Below, piece by piece: positions 34,576 through 42,089 of a DNA stretch of 64,000 nt. The position numbers and the translations under genes are program-made. How positions within the stretch are numbered: position 1 is the first letter of the stretch; the number at the start of each line of letters is the position of its first letter. Location of the stretch: positions 124,001-188,000 of the forward strand of contig NC_015436.1 of NCBI RefSeq assembly GCF_000208385.1, read 5' to 3'. Source of the stretch: Parasphaerochaeta coccoides DSM 17374 (GTDB lineage: Bacteria > Spirochaetota > Spirochaetia > Sphaerochaetales > Sphaerochaetaceae). The notes under the pieces are model-generated. The model made no database searches. It was not told where the DNA came from and saw nothing but the letters and a program-made list of their open reading frames with translations.

Positions 34576-35118
34576 ATGGGTTTCTCAATCATCAAAGGGG
34601 ACATCACCCACCAGAGCGTCGATGCCATCGTCAATGCAGCGAATACCCGGTTGCTTGGGGGCAGCGGGGTAGATGGAGCCATACATGCCGCCGCGGGTCC
34701 CCAGTTGCTTGAAGAATGCCGTACCTTGGGAGGCTGTGAGACAGGCAAGGCTAAGATTACCGACGGCTACCTGCTTCCGGCACGCCATGTCATCCATACT
34801 CCCGGCCCCATATGGCATGGAGGCAGGAAAGGTGAGAGCCTCCTTCTTGCCGGGAGCTATCGCAACAGTTTGGAGCTTGCTGCCACATGGAGCTGCTTGA
34901 CCGTAGCATTCCCCTCCATCAGTACAGGTGCTTATGGGTATCCTGTGGACAAGGCAGCGCTAGTCGCGGTTTCCACAATTCTTGACTTCCTGCCGACGCA
35001 TCCTGAAATGAACATCACCATGGTTTGCTGGACGGATGAGGATAAGGCGGCATACGAAAAGGCATACAAGAAAGTGCTGAAGGACAGGGAAAAGAAGGAA
35101 CCTCATCGTTACGACTAA
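34576..35118 (+). CDS. Macrodomain protein (ADP-ribose / O-acetyl-ADP-ribose hydrolase type)
   Basis: 180 aa starting at the base after the previous stop. Macrodomain landmarks: [16 protein letters not shown] near residue 8, [16 protein letters not shown] near residue 25, [10 protein letters not shown], and the C-terminal binding loop [10 protein letters not shown] near 115. This MacroD/YmdB-like set (Asn-Ala-Asn and GGSGVD) is that of enzymes hydrolysing O-acetyl-ADP-ribose or ADP-ribosyl-aspartate/glutamate. Target in this cell unknown. Confidence 0.92.
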   Translation: MGFSIIKGDITHQSVDAIVNAANTRLLGGSGVDGAIHAAAGPQLLEECRTLGGCETGKAKITDGYLLPARHVIHTPGPIWHGGRKGESLLLAGSYRNSLELAATWSCLTVAFPSISTGAYGYPVDKAALVAVSTILDFLPTHPEMNITMVCWTDEDKAAYEKAYKKVLKDREKKEPHRYD

Positions 35119-35411
35119 ATATATCAAACTTGGTTCAAGCTGCCTGGAATATGAAGATTGGTATGTGGATATGGACGCACTTATGTCGTCTGCTCCCAGT
35201 CAGGCATATCAGCCCCTTGTATAGTCTCTCCGGCAAAATCAAAGCGGAGGGTTTTTGCGGGGGGGGGGGCTGACACCATACCCACCGGCTGCCGCTGCCG
35301 GAAGAAAAACAAGAGCCGCTACTCATGCATCACGCAGTGTGCAGCGGCTCTTCTGGTACCAGCAGCGCATTCAGAGTAAAAGTAAAAATAGCGGGAGTAT
35401 TGGAGCCTTAT
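35119..35411. other. Non-coding gap with G tract and hairpin
   Basis: Contains a run of 11 G at 35259-35269 and a perfect 10-bp inverted repeat AAGAGCCGCT/AGCGGCTCTT at 35311-35352 between the macrodomain gene and the convergent toast-rack gene. No T-run follows, so it is a poor classical terminator. No gene seen. Confidence 0.6.
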
Positions 35412-36320
35412 TTACCATGTGACGGAAATATCTCCGCTTGTGGTGTGGATTTCCAGGTTGGACTCAGCTTTTCCATAGCTTATGTTCAGATTCCGTGACC
35501 CGTGAGATTCCTGCAAGATGAGCGTTCCGCTGATTGAAGACAGTTTCGCCTTCATCGATGGTTCTTCCGTGAAAGCAACCGTGATGTTACCGCTGGTAGA
35601 TTGCGCTTCCAGTGCGGAGAAGCGAGGGGAGACGGAGCGTAGTGTGATGTCCCCACTGACCGTGGACAGCTCATAATCCTCCGCTTTGTTCTCCTTGACG
35701 TGGATTGTGCTGCTTATCGTTTCGACTGTCAGCTTTCTGGCGGAAATGCCATCTCCCTTCATGTTTCCAGACAACGAGTTCAGCTTTACTGAAGACGCAT
35801 CCAGCCTGCCGAACGTTACATCCCCGCTTGTTGTCTTGATTCCCAACTCATCCTGTACTGATATGTCACTCTTGATATCGATGTCTCCGCTGACAGTCTT
35901 CATGCTCAGATCTGAGACCTGCGTTCCTTCCGGAACCGTGATGATTAGCGTGACATCATTGCTGCTGATGGTGTAGAGGGGAAAAGTGAAGAAAAAGGAT
36001 TTCCGTGGGTAACGTAAGGAAATTTCGACCGTGGAGCCTGAACGAATGACCTTCAGGATACAGTCAATCTTCCCTGTGCCTGATACCTCGGCGCTCACCT
36101 TGGAGACACCGGGAGATGTGCGTAAGACTATATTGTCACTCACAGTCTCTATCTTCAAGGAATCACCGGAAGAAAAAGACATTGTTTCGCTCTGGTTGGC
36201 GGGATACTGTATCCTTCTTGTTGCCCCGAAGCATGAACGGATAATCCCGAAGGAGCCAAACACGATGATAATAACGATCAGTCCTATTTTCAGACTGCGG
36301 GATTCTTTGAAACGATTCAT
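35412..36320 (-). CDS. Toast-rack / DUF4097 (LiaG-like) envelope protein
   Basis: 302 aa. A single N-terminal membrane anchor (LKIGLIVIIIVFGSFGIIRSCF) is followed by about ten short beta repeats of the form LSxKTVSGDIDIKS, LGIKTTSGDVTFG and LEIHTTSGDISV, the beta-helix pattern of DUF4097. The domain would lie outside the cytoplasmic membrane. As last gene of the pspA operon it likely senses or stabilises the envelope, as proposed for LiaG-type proteins. It is separated from pspC by 6 bases. Confidence 0.88.
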   Translation of the reverse strand: MNRFKESRSLKIGLIVIIIVFGSFGIIRSCFGATRRIQYPANQSETMSFSSGDSLKIETVSDNIVLRTSPGVSKVSAEVSGTGKIDCILKVIRSGSTVEISLRYPRKSFFFTFPLYTISSNDVTLIITVPEGTQVSDLSMKTVSGDIDIKSDISVQDELGIKTTSGDVTFGRLDASSVKLNSLSGNMKGDGISARKLTVETISSTIHVKENKAEDYELSTVSGDITLRSVSPRFSALEAQSTSGNITVAFTEEPSMKAKLSSISGTLILQESHGSRNLNISYGKAESNLEIHTTSGDISVTW

Positions 36321-36326
36321 GAGCTC

Positions 36327-36761
36327 TTACATCCTTTCCTGGAACTTGTCGTCCCAGGCTTTTTCCTTGTCGAACATCCTGTCTTCCATTTCCTCTACCC
36401 GCGTCTTCAAGTCCTCATAACGCTTGCGGAGCTTTTCTTCCTTGTCTGAGGGAGCAGGATCTTCCTCCTCCTCGACTTCACGCCAGGATGATGTGTACTC
36501 TTTTGTGTAATCTCTCTCTTTTGCCCGCTTGTCCCTGAATGCGGTCCGTGATGAACGGTCCCTTTCCTCATAGGGGTTGAGCGGCAGTATCAACGCGGCA
36601 ATGAAGTAAATGAGGGCAAAGGGAAAGAAACCGGAGAAGACCATGATGAGGATGCAGATGAGGCGGACAGTTCTGACAGGCAGTTCCCTCCAGTCCGCAA
36701 GACCTTTGCAGACTCCGAATACCTCGCCATAGCGGGAACGATATAAACGATGTGTTGCCAT
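36327..36761 (-). CDS. pspC: PspC-domain protein with C-terminal coiled coil
   Basis: 144 aa. PspC domain at residues 1-65 (LYRSRYGEVFGVCKGLADW, then a membrane segment LICILIMVFSGFFPFALIYFIAAL). A charged tail from residue 70 ends in a coiled coil (EEKLRKRYEDLKTRVEEMEDRMFDKEKAW). Envelope-stress sensor that can bind PspA. Its tail is longer than that of the second copy at 39282. Confidence 0.9.
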   Translation of the reverse strand: MATHRLYRSRYGEVFGVCKGLADWRELPVRTVRLICILIMVFSGFFPFALIYFIAALILPLNPYEERDRSSRTAFRDKRAKERDYTKEYTSSWREVEEEEDPAPSDKEEKLRKRYEDLKTRVEEMEDRMFDKEKAWDDKFQERM

Positions 36762-36785
36762 GATGATTTCCTTATATGTTATATG

Positions 36786-37157
36786 TTAATGAAGGTCGGT
36801 TTTATGGCCGTTTTTCTTTTCCGCGGCATTCTTTTCCGCGAGAACAGTATCCAGGTTCTCCACTCGTTTCAATAAATCTTCTATGCCTTTCTCAAGATCC
36901 TGGCGGCTCTGGTGTGTACCGGAGCCTTTAAATTCCTGGAAACCTGTGGATTCCTGGAAAGAATATCCCTTAGTCCGGCGGCTTCCTTTCATGCGGGAAT
37001 ATGTCCCAGGAGCAACGCCTGCTTCAAGCTCTTTCTCCCTGAGGAGAAACTCCAGTTGTTTTGCCTTGAGGCGGTTGTTGGAGATTTTTTTTATGATATC
37101 AGAGGTAATCCCAAAGACAATTGCTACGATAGGTATGGCGAAAACTGCGTTCCACAT
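36786..37157 (-). CDS. PspB-like small membrane protein
   Basis: 123 aa. An N-terminal membrane segment (AVFAIPIVAIVFGIT) is followed by a basic helix, a low-complexity middle, and a coiled coil (LEKGIEDLLKRVENLDTVLAEK). Layout and position between pspA and pspC fit a PspB analogue, although sequence identity to PspB is not evident. Role by context only. Confidence 0.65.
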   Translation of the reverse strand: MWNAVFAIPIVAIVFGITSDIIKKISNNRLKAKQLEFLLREKELEAGVAPGTYSRMKGSRRTKGYSFQESTGFQEFKGSGTHQSRQDLEKGIEDLLKRVENLDTVLAEKNAAEKKNGHKTDLH

Positions 37158-37184
37158 GAGTTTGTTCCTCCCGCGCTCACTATA

Positions 37185-37838
37185 TCATTTCTTCTTGGCG
37201 TGTGCCCGTATTTTCCGCAGCTCCGCCTCGATTTCATCCAATTCTTCCAAGTCAGCGAAACGCGCGTCAAGGTCTTCGTCACCGTAGACATCCTGATCTG
37301 CCTTCATCCTGTCCAACTGTTCTTCCATCCGTGAAAAGCGGGAGAAGTGGTCTTTTGCCTCATTCTTATAGGAATAGTGGGCGTTCTGTTCTTCCCGTGT
37401 TTTCTTGGCTTTTTCTTCCCGGAGCTTCTTGTAGGTAGCTCTGGTCGATGCCAGTTTCTCCTCAAGTTTTCCAATGTCCGTCTTGCTTTCCCCAATCAAT
37501 GATTCATGCCGAAGGATTTCCGCGGCAAATGCCTCGCGGGACTTTTCGGCTCTCAATTTCTCAGCAAGGGCTTCGCGTGCCAAGTCATCCCTGTCTTTCT
37601 CTACAGCCAGACGTGCTCGGTTCTCCCACCGGGAGGCAAGAGCGTCCTGTTCATTCCTCAGTCTTTCTGCCCGTGTCTTGTCAGCTATGCGAGTGGCACA
37701 GGTGCTTTTCAGCTCGATCAAGGTATCTTCCATTTCCTGAAGCATCAGCTTGATCATCTTCTCAGGATCTTCGGCCATATCGAGCAATCCGTTTATATTG
37801 GAACTTACAATATCCATGAAACGTGAAAAAACTCCCAT
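37185..37838 (-). CDS. pspA: PspA/IM30 family membrane-stress protein (copy 1)
   Basis: About 217 aa. PspA hallmark at the N-terminus (FSRFMDIVSSNINGLLDMAEDPEKMIKLMLQEMEDTLIELK), then a long all-helical coiled coil to residue 180. Two adjacent ATGs; the second (37838) is better spaced from AAGGAG. Oligomerises on the inner membrane face to maintain it and can bind PspF. First gene of pspA-pspB-like-pspC-toast-rack, behind a sigma-54 promoter. Confidence 0.93.
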   Translation of the reverse strand: MGVFSRFMDIVSSNINGLLDMAEDPEKMIKLMLQEMEDTLIELKSTCATRIADKTRAERLRNEQDALASRWENRARLAVEKDRDDLAREALAEKLRAEKSREAFAAEILRHESLIGESKTDIGKLEEKLASTRATYKKLREEKAKKTREEQNAHYSYKNEAKDHFSRFSRMEEQLDRMKADQDVYGDEDLDARFADLEELDEIEAELRKIRAHAKKK

Positions 37839-37894
37839 CATGTTCTCCTTCCCATTGGCCTTGGCGGTTCAATGGAGTTTGATGCTCTCTTTAA

Positions 37895-37911
37895 TGCAGG
37901 TTTCATGCCAA
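37895..37911 (-). promoter_or_regulatory. Sigma-54 promoter of the first pspA operon
   Basis: TTGGCATGAAACCTGCA on the minus strand matches the -24/-12 consensus YTGGCACGRNNNTTGCW at all but two fixed positions, with correct GG-GC spacing. It is about 55 bases upstream of the pspA start, and the neighbouring gene is a sigma-54 activator. Confidence 0.85.
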
Positions 37912-38023
37912 TTCCGTGAAAAGTCATGAAAATGGAGAAAAGGGGTTTTCATAAGGGATTTTCCAGTCATTTTCCGGTCACTCCTCATGATGAATTACTA
38001 TGCTTTATCATAAAAAATGGTGT

Positions 38024-38052
38024 ATCATACCTATGATATGGTAATTATTACC
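38024..38052. promoter_or_regulatory. Two adjacent palindromes between pspA and pspF
   Basis: ATCATACCTATGAT (38024-38037) and GGTAATTATTACC (38040-38052), the second perfect apart from its centre. They lie just upstream of pspF and about 115 bases upstream of the pspA -24/-12 box, where an activator site and a self-repression site would be expected. Confidence 0.5.
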
Positions 38053-38090
38053 ACTCGACCGCGGTCATGCAGGGTCGTTCAGGAGGAATC

Positions 38091-39200
38091 ATGGATACAG
38101 TGCAGGCACGCATGCCCACGCAACCCTTGGGGGAAAGCGAAGTTTTCCTGGAATTTCAGGAAAAAGCGAGCCGGGCTGCAATGGTCGAGAGAAGCGTGCT
38201 CATTGTCGGGGAGCGTGGGTCAGGCAAGGAAATAGCCGCCCTGCGCTTGCACTACCAGTCTCCGCGCTGGGAAAAACCCGTGGTGACGGTGAACTGTGCC
38301 GCTTTGCCTCCATCCCTGATTGAAAGTGAGCTGTTCGGCTATGAGCAGGGGGCTTTCACCGGGGCACAGAAGATGCGGAAAGGCCGCTTTGAGGAAGCTG
38401 ACGGCGGTACTCTTTTCCTTGACGAGATAGGATTGATTCCGCTGGAAGTCCAGGAAAAGATTCTCAGGGTAGTGGAATACGGCACGTTCGAGCGTGTCGG
38501 CTCATCTCGTACCCATGAGGTGGATGTGCGTATCATAGGAGCGACCAATGCCGATCTTCCCCAGCTCTGTCGTGAAGGAAAGTTCAAGGAAGACTTGCTG
38601 GACCGCTTGTCTTTTGAAGTCCTGTTCCTGCCTCCGTTGCGGGAAAGAGAGGGCGATATCCTGCTTCTTGCGCATTTTTTTGCCGCGAAGATGGCTCTGG
38701 AATGCGGCCGGGAGGACATACCCGTCTTTTCTGCGGAAGTTGAGGAAGCCTTGATGACATATTCTTGGCCGGGCAATGTCCGTGAGTTGAAGAACGTAGT
38801 GGAACGGGCAGTCTATCGCATCGATGGCAAGCTCATCACATCCATTCAGTTCAACCCCTTTGAGAATCCATTTACACGAAAGGGCATCGGATTCCATGAT
38901 GGGCATACAGGGGATGAATCCCTGCCTGCTTCTGTCGCCGGGGAGGATGAAGTCTCTCATGTTCCGGTGCCATCCGACGCGCCGACCTTCATGCCGCTCT
39001 TGGCATCGTCCCTGAAAAATTCTGAAAACCTTGATTTGTCTTCCTTTGAAGACGTGAAGCGTGATATGGATGTTCTTTTCCTTGAGCGGGCGCTGGAAGT
39101 TGCGGGAGACAATCAGAAGACCGCGGCAAGCCTGCTGGGATTGACATATGATCAGTTCCGTGGGTTGTACCGGAAATACAGGAAGAAAGGTTCTGCGTAA
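38091..39200 (+). CDS. pspF: PspF-type sigma-54-dependent transcriptional activator
   Basis: 369 aa from ATG 38091 (AGGAGG upstream). It has no N-terminal receiver domain, as in PspF. AAA+ core at residues about 15-245: Walker A GERGSGKE at 40-47, sigma-54-contacting GAFTGA at 87-92, Walker B GGTLFLDEIG near 110, arginine-finger region LLDRLSFEV. A 75-residue linker precedes the C-terminal Fis-type HTH (QKTAASLLGLTYDQFRGLYRKY). It should drive both psp operons when released from PspA. Confidence 0.93.
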   Translation: MDTVQARMPTQPLGESEVFLEFQEKASRAAMVERSVLIVGERGSGKEIAALRLHYQSPRWEKPVVTVNCAALPPSLIESELFGYEQGAFTGAQKMRKGRFEEADGGTLFLDEIGLIPLEVQEKILRVVEYGTFERVGSSRTHEVDVRIIGATNADLPQLCREGKFKEDLLDRLSFEVLFLPPLREREGDILLLAHFFAAKMALECGREDIPVFSAEVEEALMTYSWPGNVRELKNVVERAVYRIDGKLITSIQFNPFENPFTRKGIGFHDGHTGDESLPASVAGEDEVSHVPVPSDAPTFMPLLASSLKNSENLDLSSFEDVKRDMDVLFLERALEVAGDNQKTAASLLGLTYDQFRGLYRKYRKKGSA

Positions 39201-39212
39201 GAGGATAAAAAT

Positions 39213-39239
39213 ATCCCCATCTTGGTAAGACGGGGATAA
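39213..39239 (-). terminator. Terminator between pspF and the second psp operon
   Basis: TATCCCC-A-TCTT pairs with AAGA-C-GGGGATA around a 3-base loop. On the minus strand the stem is followed by ATTTTTATCC, so it mainly ends the pspA2-pspC2 operon; the plus strand tail is weaker. Confidence 0.7.
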
Positions 39240-39281
39240 TTTATCTACTTAATCCTTTTTCAGGCTATCATTGAAGCATCA

Positions 39282-39518
39282 TCAATAATTTCCGCGAACA
39301 GGCTCCGGTTCCATCAGCAATGCTGCCAGCAGGTAGCAGAAGGCCACAGGAAAGAAAGCAGTGCTTGCCGCCAGAATGATGACGCCGACCCTGACAACCC
39401 AGACGGGAAGCTCCGCCCATGTAGCTATTCCTTGGCAGACTCCCAGAATAAGCCCGTAGCGGGACCGATACAGCTTCCGTCCTTCATGACCATACCGGCT
39501 GTTCCTGTAATATCTCAT
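39282..39518 (-). CDS. PspC-domain protein (copy 2, short)
   Basis: 78 aa. KLYRSRYGLILGVCQGIATWAELPVWVV followed by one membrane segment (VGVIILAASTAFFPVAFCYLLAALLM): a minimal PspC domain without the coiled-coil tail of the first copy. Its start is 3 bases after the pspA2 stop, so they form a two-gene operon. Confidence 0.9.
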   Translation of the reverse strand: MRYYRNSRYGHEGRKLYRSRYGLILGVCQGIATWAELPVWVVRVGVIILAASTAFFPVAFCYLLAALLMEPEPVRGNY

Positions 39519-39521
39519 GGG

Positions 39522-40241
39522 TCACTCCTTGACATCTTCAGGCTGCGGGCTCTTGTCCGCGCCTTTCTTTGGTGCGGGGGCAGGGGTAATGGCAGCTTTC
39601 AGGCGTGCCAATTCCTTCTCCACTTCATCATCTGCTTCCATCTGGGCAAAGGAAGCATCTGGTGTCCGTGCCGAGGACTCCCAGCTGGTCACTTCGGCAT
39701 CGGCTTCCATCCGTTCGATTTTCTGTTCCATTGCATTGAAACGCTCTATGATGCTGGTTCCGTCTGTCTCCGCAAGGACGCGGGCGACCTCTTTTTTCTG
39801 CTTGGCGCGGTCGGTGCGTGTCACGAATGAACGTTTCTTGTCCCTGATTTCCTGGAGCTTGGACGTCATTTTCTCAAGCTGTTCCTTCTGGGAAGCAATG
39901 ATTGACTCAAGTTGCGCAATCTCCTGCCGCACTACTGAACTGCGTTCCATCTGACGCTTTTTTTCAGTGAGGGCTTCACGAGCCAGGTCGTCACGTCCTT
40001 TGTCTACGGCCAGACGCGCGCGGGTTTCCCAACGCTCGATGGTCTCGTCAATGACTTTAGCTTCCCGACGGATGTCGGTGGCCTGGGCGGTCGTTGCGAC
40101 GATGGCGGTCTGCAACTCGACTTTCTTGTCCTCAAGCTCGTTAATCATGAGAGCAATCATCTTTTCCGGATCCTCAATCTTGTCCAGGGCGGAATTGACG
40201 TGTGATGTGATGATGTTCTTCAACCGTGAAAAAGTCTTCAT
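39522..40241 (-). CDS. PspA/IM30 family protein (copy 2)
   Basis: 239 aa from the ATG at 40241, with GGAGG 7 bases upstream; an earlier ATG at 40259 is not supported. PspA N-terminus FSRLKNIITSHVNSALDKIEDPEKMIALMINELEDKKVEL, then a long coiled coil, and an extra proline/alanine-rich C-terminal tail from about residue 215 (TPAPAPKKG) missing in copy 1. Its own sigma-54 promoter lies about 70 bases upstream. Confidence 0.93.
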   Translation of the reverse strand: MKTFSRLKNIITSHVNSALDKIEDPEKMIALMINELEDKKVELQTAIVATTAQATDIRREAKVIDETIERWETRARLAVDKGRDDLAREALTEKKRQMERSSVVRQEIAQLESIIASQKEQLEKMTSKLQEIRDKKRSFVTRTDRAKQKKEVARVLAETDGTSIIERFNAMEQKIERMEADAEVTSWESSARTPDASFAQMEADDEVEKELARLKAAITPAPAPKKGADKSPQPEDVKE

Positions 40242-40307
40242 GTATGTTCCTCCGTTCACTTTTTAATTATGCAGCAGGCGCGAGCATTCTTGTGATGCCA
40301 TTTACAA

Positions 40308-40324
40308 TGCATGAAGCGTGCCAA
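40308..40324 (-). promoter_or_regulatory. Sigma-54 promoter of the second pspA operon
   Basis: TTGGCACGCTTCATGCA on the minus strand: the -24 half TTGGCACG is exact and the -12 half ATGCA has one change. Spacing is canonical. Confidence 0.87.
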
Positions 40325-40511
40325 CTTTTTTCAAAAGACGGGAAACATGGCGATAGGGACGGAATTTCATGGATTTTCTTCTGTTTTCTTCTTTTTCTCT
40401 TTCGTTTTGATGAGGGCTTGATGACAAAATGGTAAAATTTACCATCAGGAAAGACGTTAATGGCACAGGATGCTTCTTGTATGCCGGTACAGGAGAGTGT
40501 AGACTGCCTCC

Positions 40512-41219
40512 ATGAACACGCTGTTTATTGTAGCGACACCCATCGGGAACTTGGACGACATCACTCTCAGGGCGCTTGATGTCCTGCGCACTGTCGATGT
40601 CATCGCGTGCGAGGATACCCGCCATACCGGGAACCTGCTGAACAAGTTCTCCATTTCCAAGCGTCTGATATCCACGCATGCCCGCAATGAGGAAGAATCC
40701 GCCAAGGGCATCATATCTTTGCTTGGGGAAGGCAAGGACATTGCCTATGTGAGTGATGCCGGGACTCCGGGTATCAGTGACCCCGGTTCCCGGTTGGTGC
40801 GGGCAGTGAGGGATGCTGGTTTCCCTGTTGTGCCGATACCCGGCGTTTCCGCTCTTGCTACCTTGGTTTCGGCGTCAGGACTGGTAGGCCGTTCATTCTC
40901 CTTTGATGGGTTTCCCAGTACCCGGAGCGGACGTCGCGCGGCACGTCTTGAGGAGCTTGTCTCACGGGGGGAGCCTTTCATCCTGTATGAGTCGCCTTTC
41001 CGCATTGTCAAGCTGCTCGATGAACTGGCAGCCCTCGCACCGCAGGCGGAAATTGTCCTTGGCCGTGAAATGACCAAAATCCATGAGGAATTTCTTCATG
41101 GCACAGCTTCCGGCCTGGCTGGAATCCTTCGCGCAAGGCCATCCATCAAAGGAGAGTTTGCCGTGATTGTCCGACCTGTGCAGGAGGAAGACGCGCATGA
41201 TGACGATTCGCAAACTTGA
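40512..41219 (+). CDS. rsmI: 16S rRNA (cytidine-1402-2'-O)-methyltransferase
   Basis: 235 aa. Tetrapyrrole-methylase fold typical of RsmI: TPIGNLDDITLRALDVL, CEDTRHTGNLL, SDAGTPGISDPGSRLV and PIPGVSAL near residue 110, then RxxRLEELVSRGEPFILYESP. Modifies the ribosomal decoding centre. Overlaps the start of the next methyltransferase gene by 23 bases. Confidence 0.95.
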   Translation: MNTLFIVATPIGNLDDITLRALDVLRTVDVIACEDTRHTGNLLNKFSISKRLISTHARNEEESAKGIISLLGEGKDIAYVSDAGTPGISDPGSRLVRAVRDAGFPVVPIPGVSALATLVSASGLVGRSFSFDGFPSTRSGRRAARLEELVSRGEPFILYESPFRIVKLLDELAALAPQAEIVLGREMTKIHEEFLHGTASGLAGILRARPSIKGEFAVIVRPVQEEDAHDDDSQT

Positions 41220-41994
41220 GACTTTGGGGGCGCGGACACGGCTGAACAAATGTGCTTTGATTTTCCATGACATCGCCCGTTCCGTCCACGGAGGTTCGGA
41301 CATTGATGACATGTCCTATATCCAGTCGATTTTCAACCTGGTTTTGTCCTCTCATCTTGTTTCCGACACATCCAGGGAACGGCTTGGTCTTCTCTCCGTG
41401 CGTTCGCGCCATCAGAAGGGGAAGGATTTGGCGACCACGCTGCTCGATGCCTCCCATCTCCTGCTGACGACTCTTGGCGCGGAGCCTTCGGAATGGGATT
41501 TCATCTCTGTGGACGGAGGATTGGATACCGGTCGCAGGGAGATACGTCCCTTCACGGTCATTCTGGACAGGATTCGCTCTCCTTATAACATAGGAGCTCT
41601 GTTCCGTACCGCCGACTCTTTCGGCGTGAAGGAAATCATTCTGATTGAGGGCTGCGCAAGTCCCCTGCATACCCGCGCCAAACGTACCGCACGGGGGTGT
41701 ACCGAGACTGTAGATTGGAGCATGATGGATGAGGAATCCGTCATCGATCTGATACACAGACGCAAGGTTCCGGTGTTTGCCCTTGAGACGGGAGGGGTCA
41801 ATATAGCAGGGTTCCCTTTTCCTCCGGAAGGCATCATGGTGGTCGGCAATGAAGAATTTGGTGTCAGTCCCGCCCTATTGCGTGCTTGCCAGGAGTCTGC
41901 GGGAAGATTGTCACTGCTCCAGGCAGGAACCAAGGCGTCACTGAATGTATCCGTGGCCTTCGGTATTGTGATGCATGCATGGTTCACAGCTTGA
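41197..41994 (+). CDS. TrmH/SpoU-family RNA 2'-O-ribose methyltransferase
   Basis: About 265 aa from ATG 41197 or 41200, with AGGAGG within rsmI. SPOUT knot motifs: motif 1 DRIRSPYNIGALFRTADSFGV near residue 130, motif 2 IMVVGNEEFGVSPALL near 215, motif 3 LLQAGTKASLNVSVAFGIVMH near 240. The 120-residue N-terminal extension is not one I can assign. Target RNA unknown; co-expressed with rsmI. Confidence 0.9.
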   Translation: MMTIRKLETLGARTRLNKCALIFHDIARSVHGGSDIDDMSYIQSIFNLVLSSHLVSDTSRERLGLLSVRSRHQKGKDLATTLLDASHLLLTTLGAEPSEWDFISVDGGLDTGRREIRPFTVILDRIRSPYNIGALFRTADSFGVKEIILIEGCASPLHTRAKRTARGCTETVDWSMMDEESVIDLIHRRKVPVFALETGGVNIAGFPFPPEGIMVVGNEEFGVSPALLRACQESAGRLSLLQAGTKASLNVSVAFGIVMHAWFTA

Positions 41995-42040
41995 TACCGC
42001 CTGACAGAACACGACAAAGAAGCGGTAACGGTGTCCTGAT

Positions 42041-42074
42041 GTGTCTTGATTCCTGGAGTGTCTTGATTCCTGGT
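42041..42074. repeat. 17-bp tandem duplication
   Basis: GTGTCTTGATTCCTGGA followed by GTGTCTTGATTCCTGGT, preceded by a partial third copy (GTGTCCTGAT). It fills the gap between the convergent methyltransferase and Lon-like genes. Confidence 0.85.
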
Positions 42075-42089
42075 GTGGCGTGATGTCGC

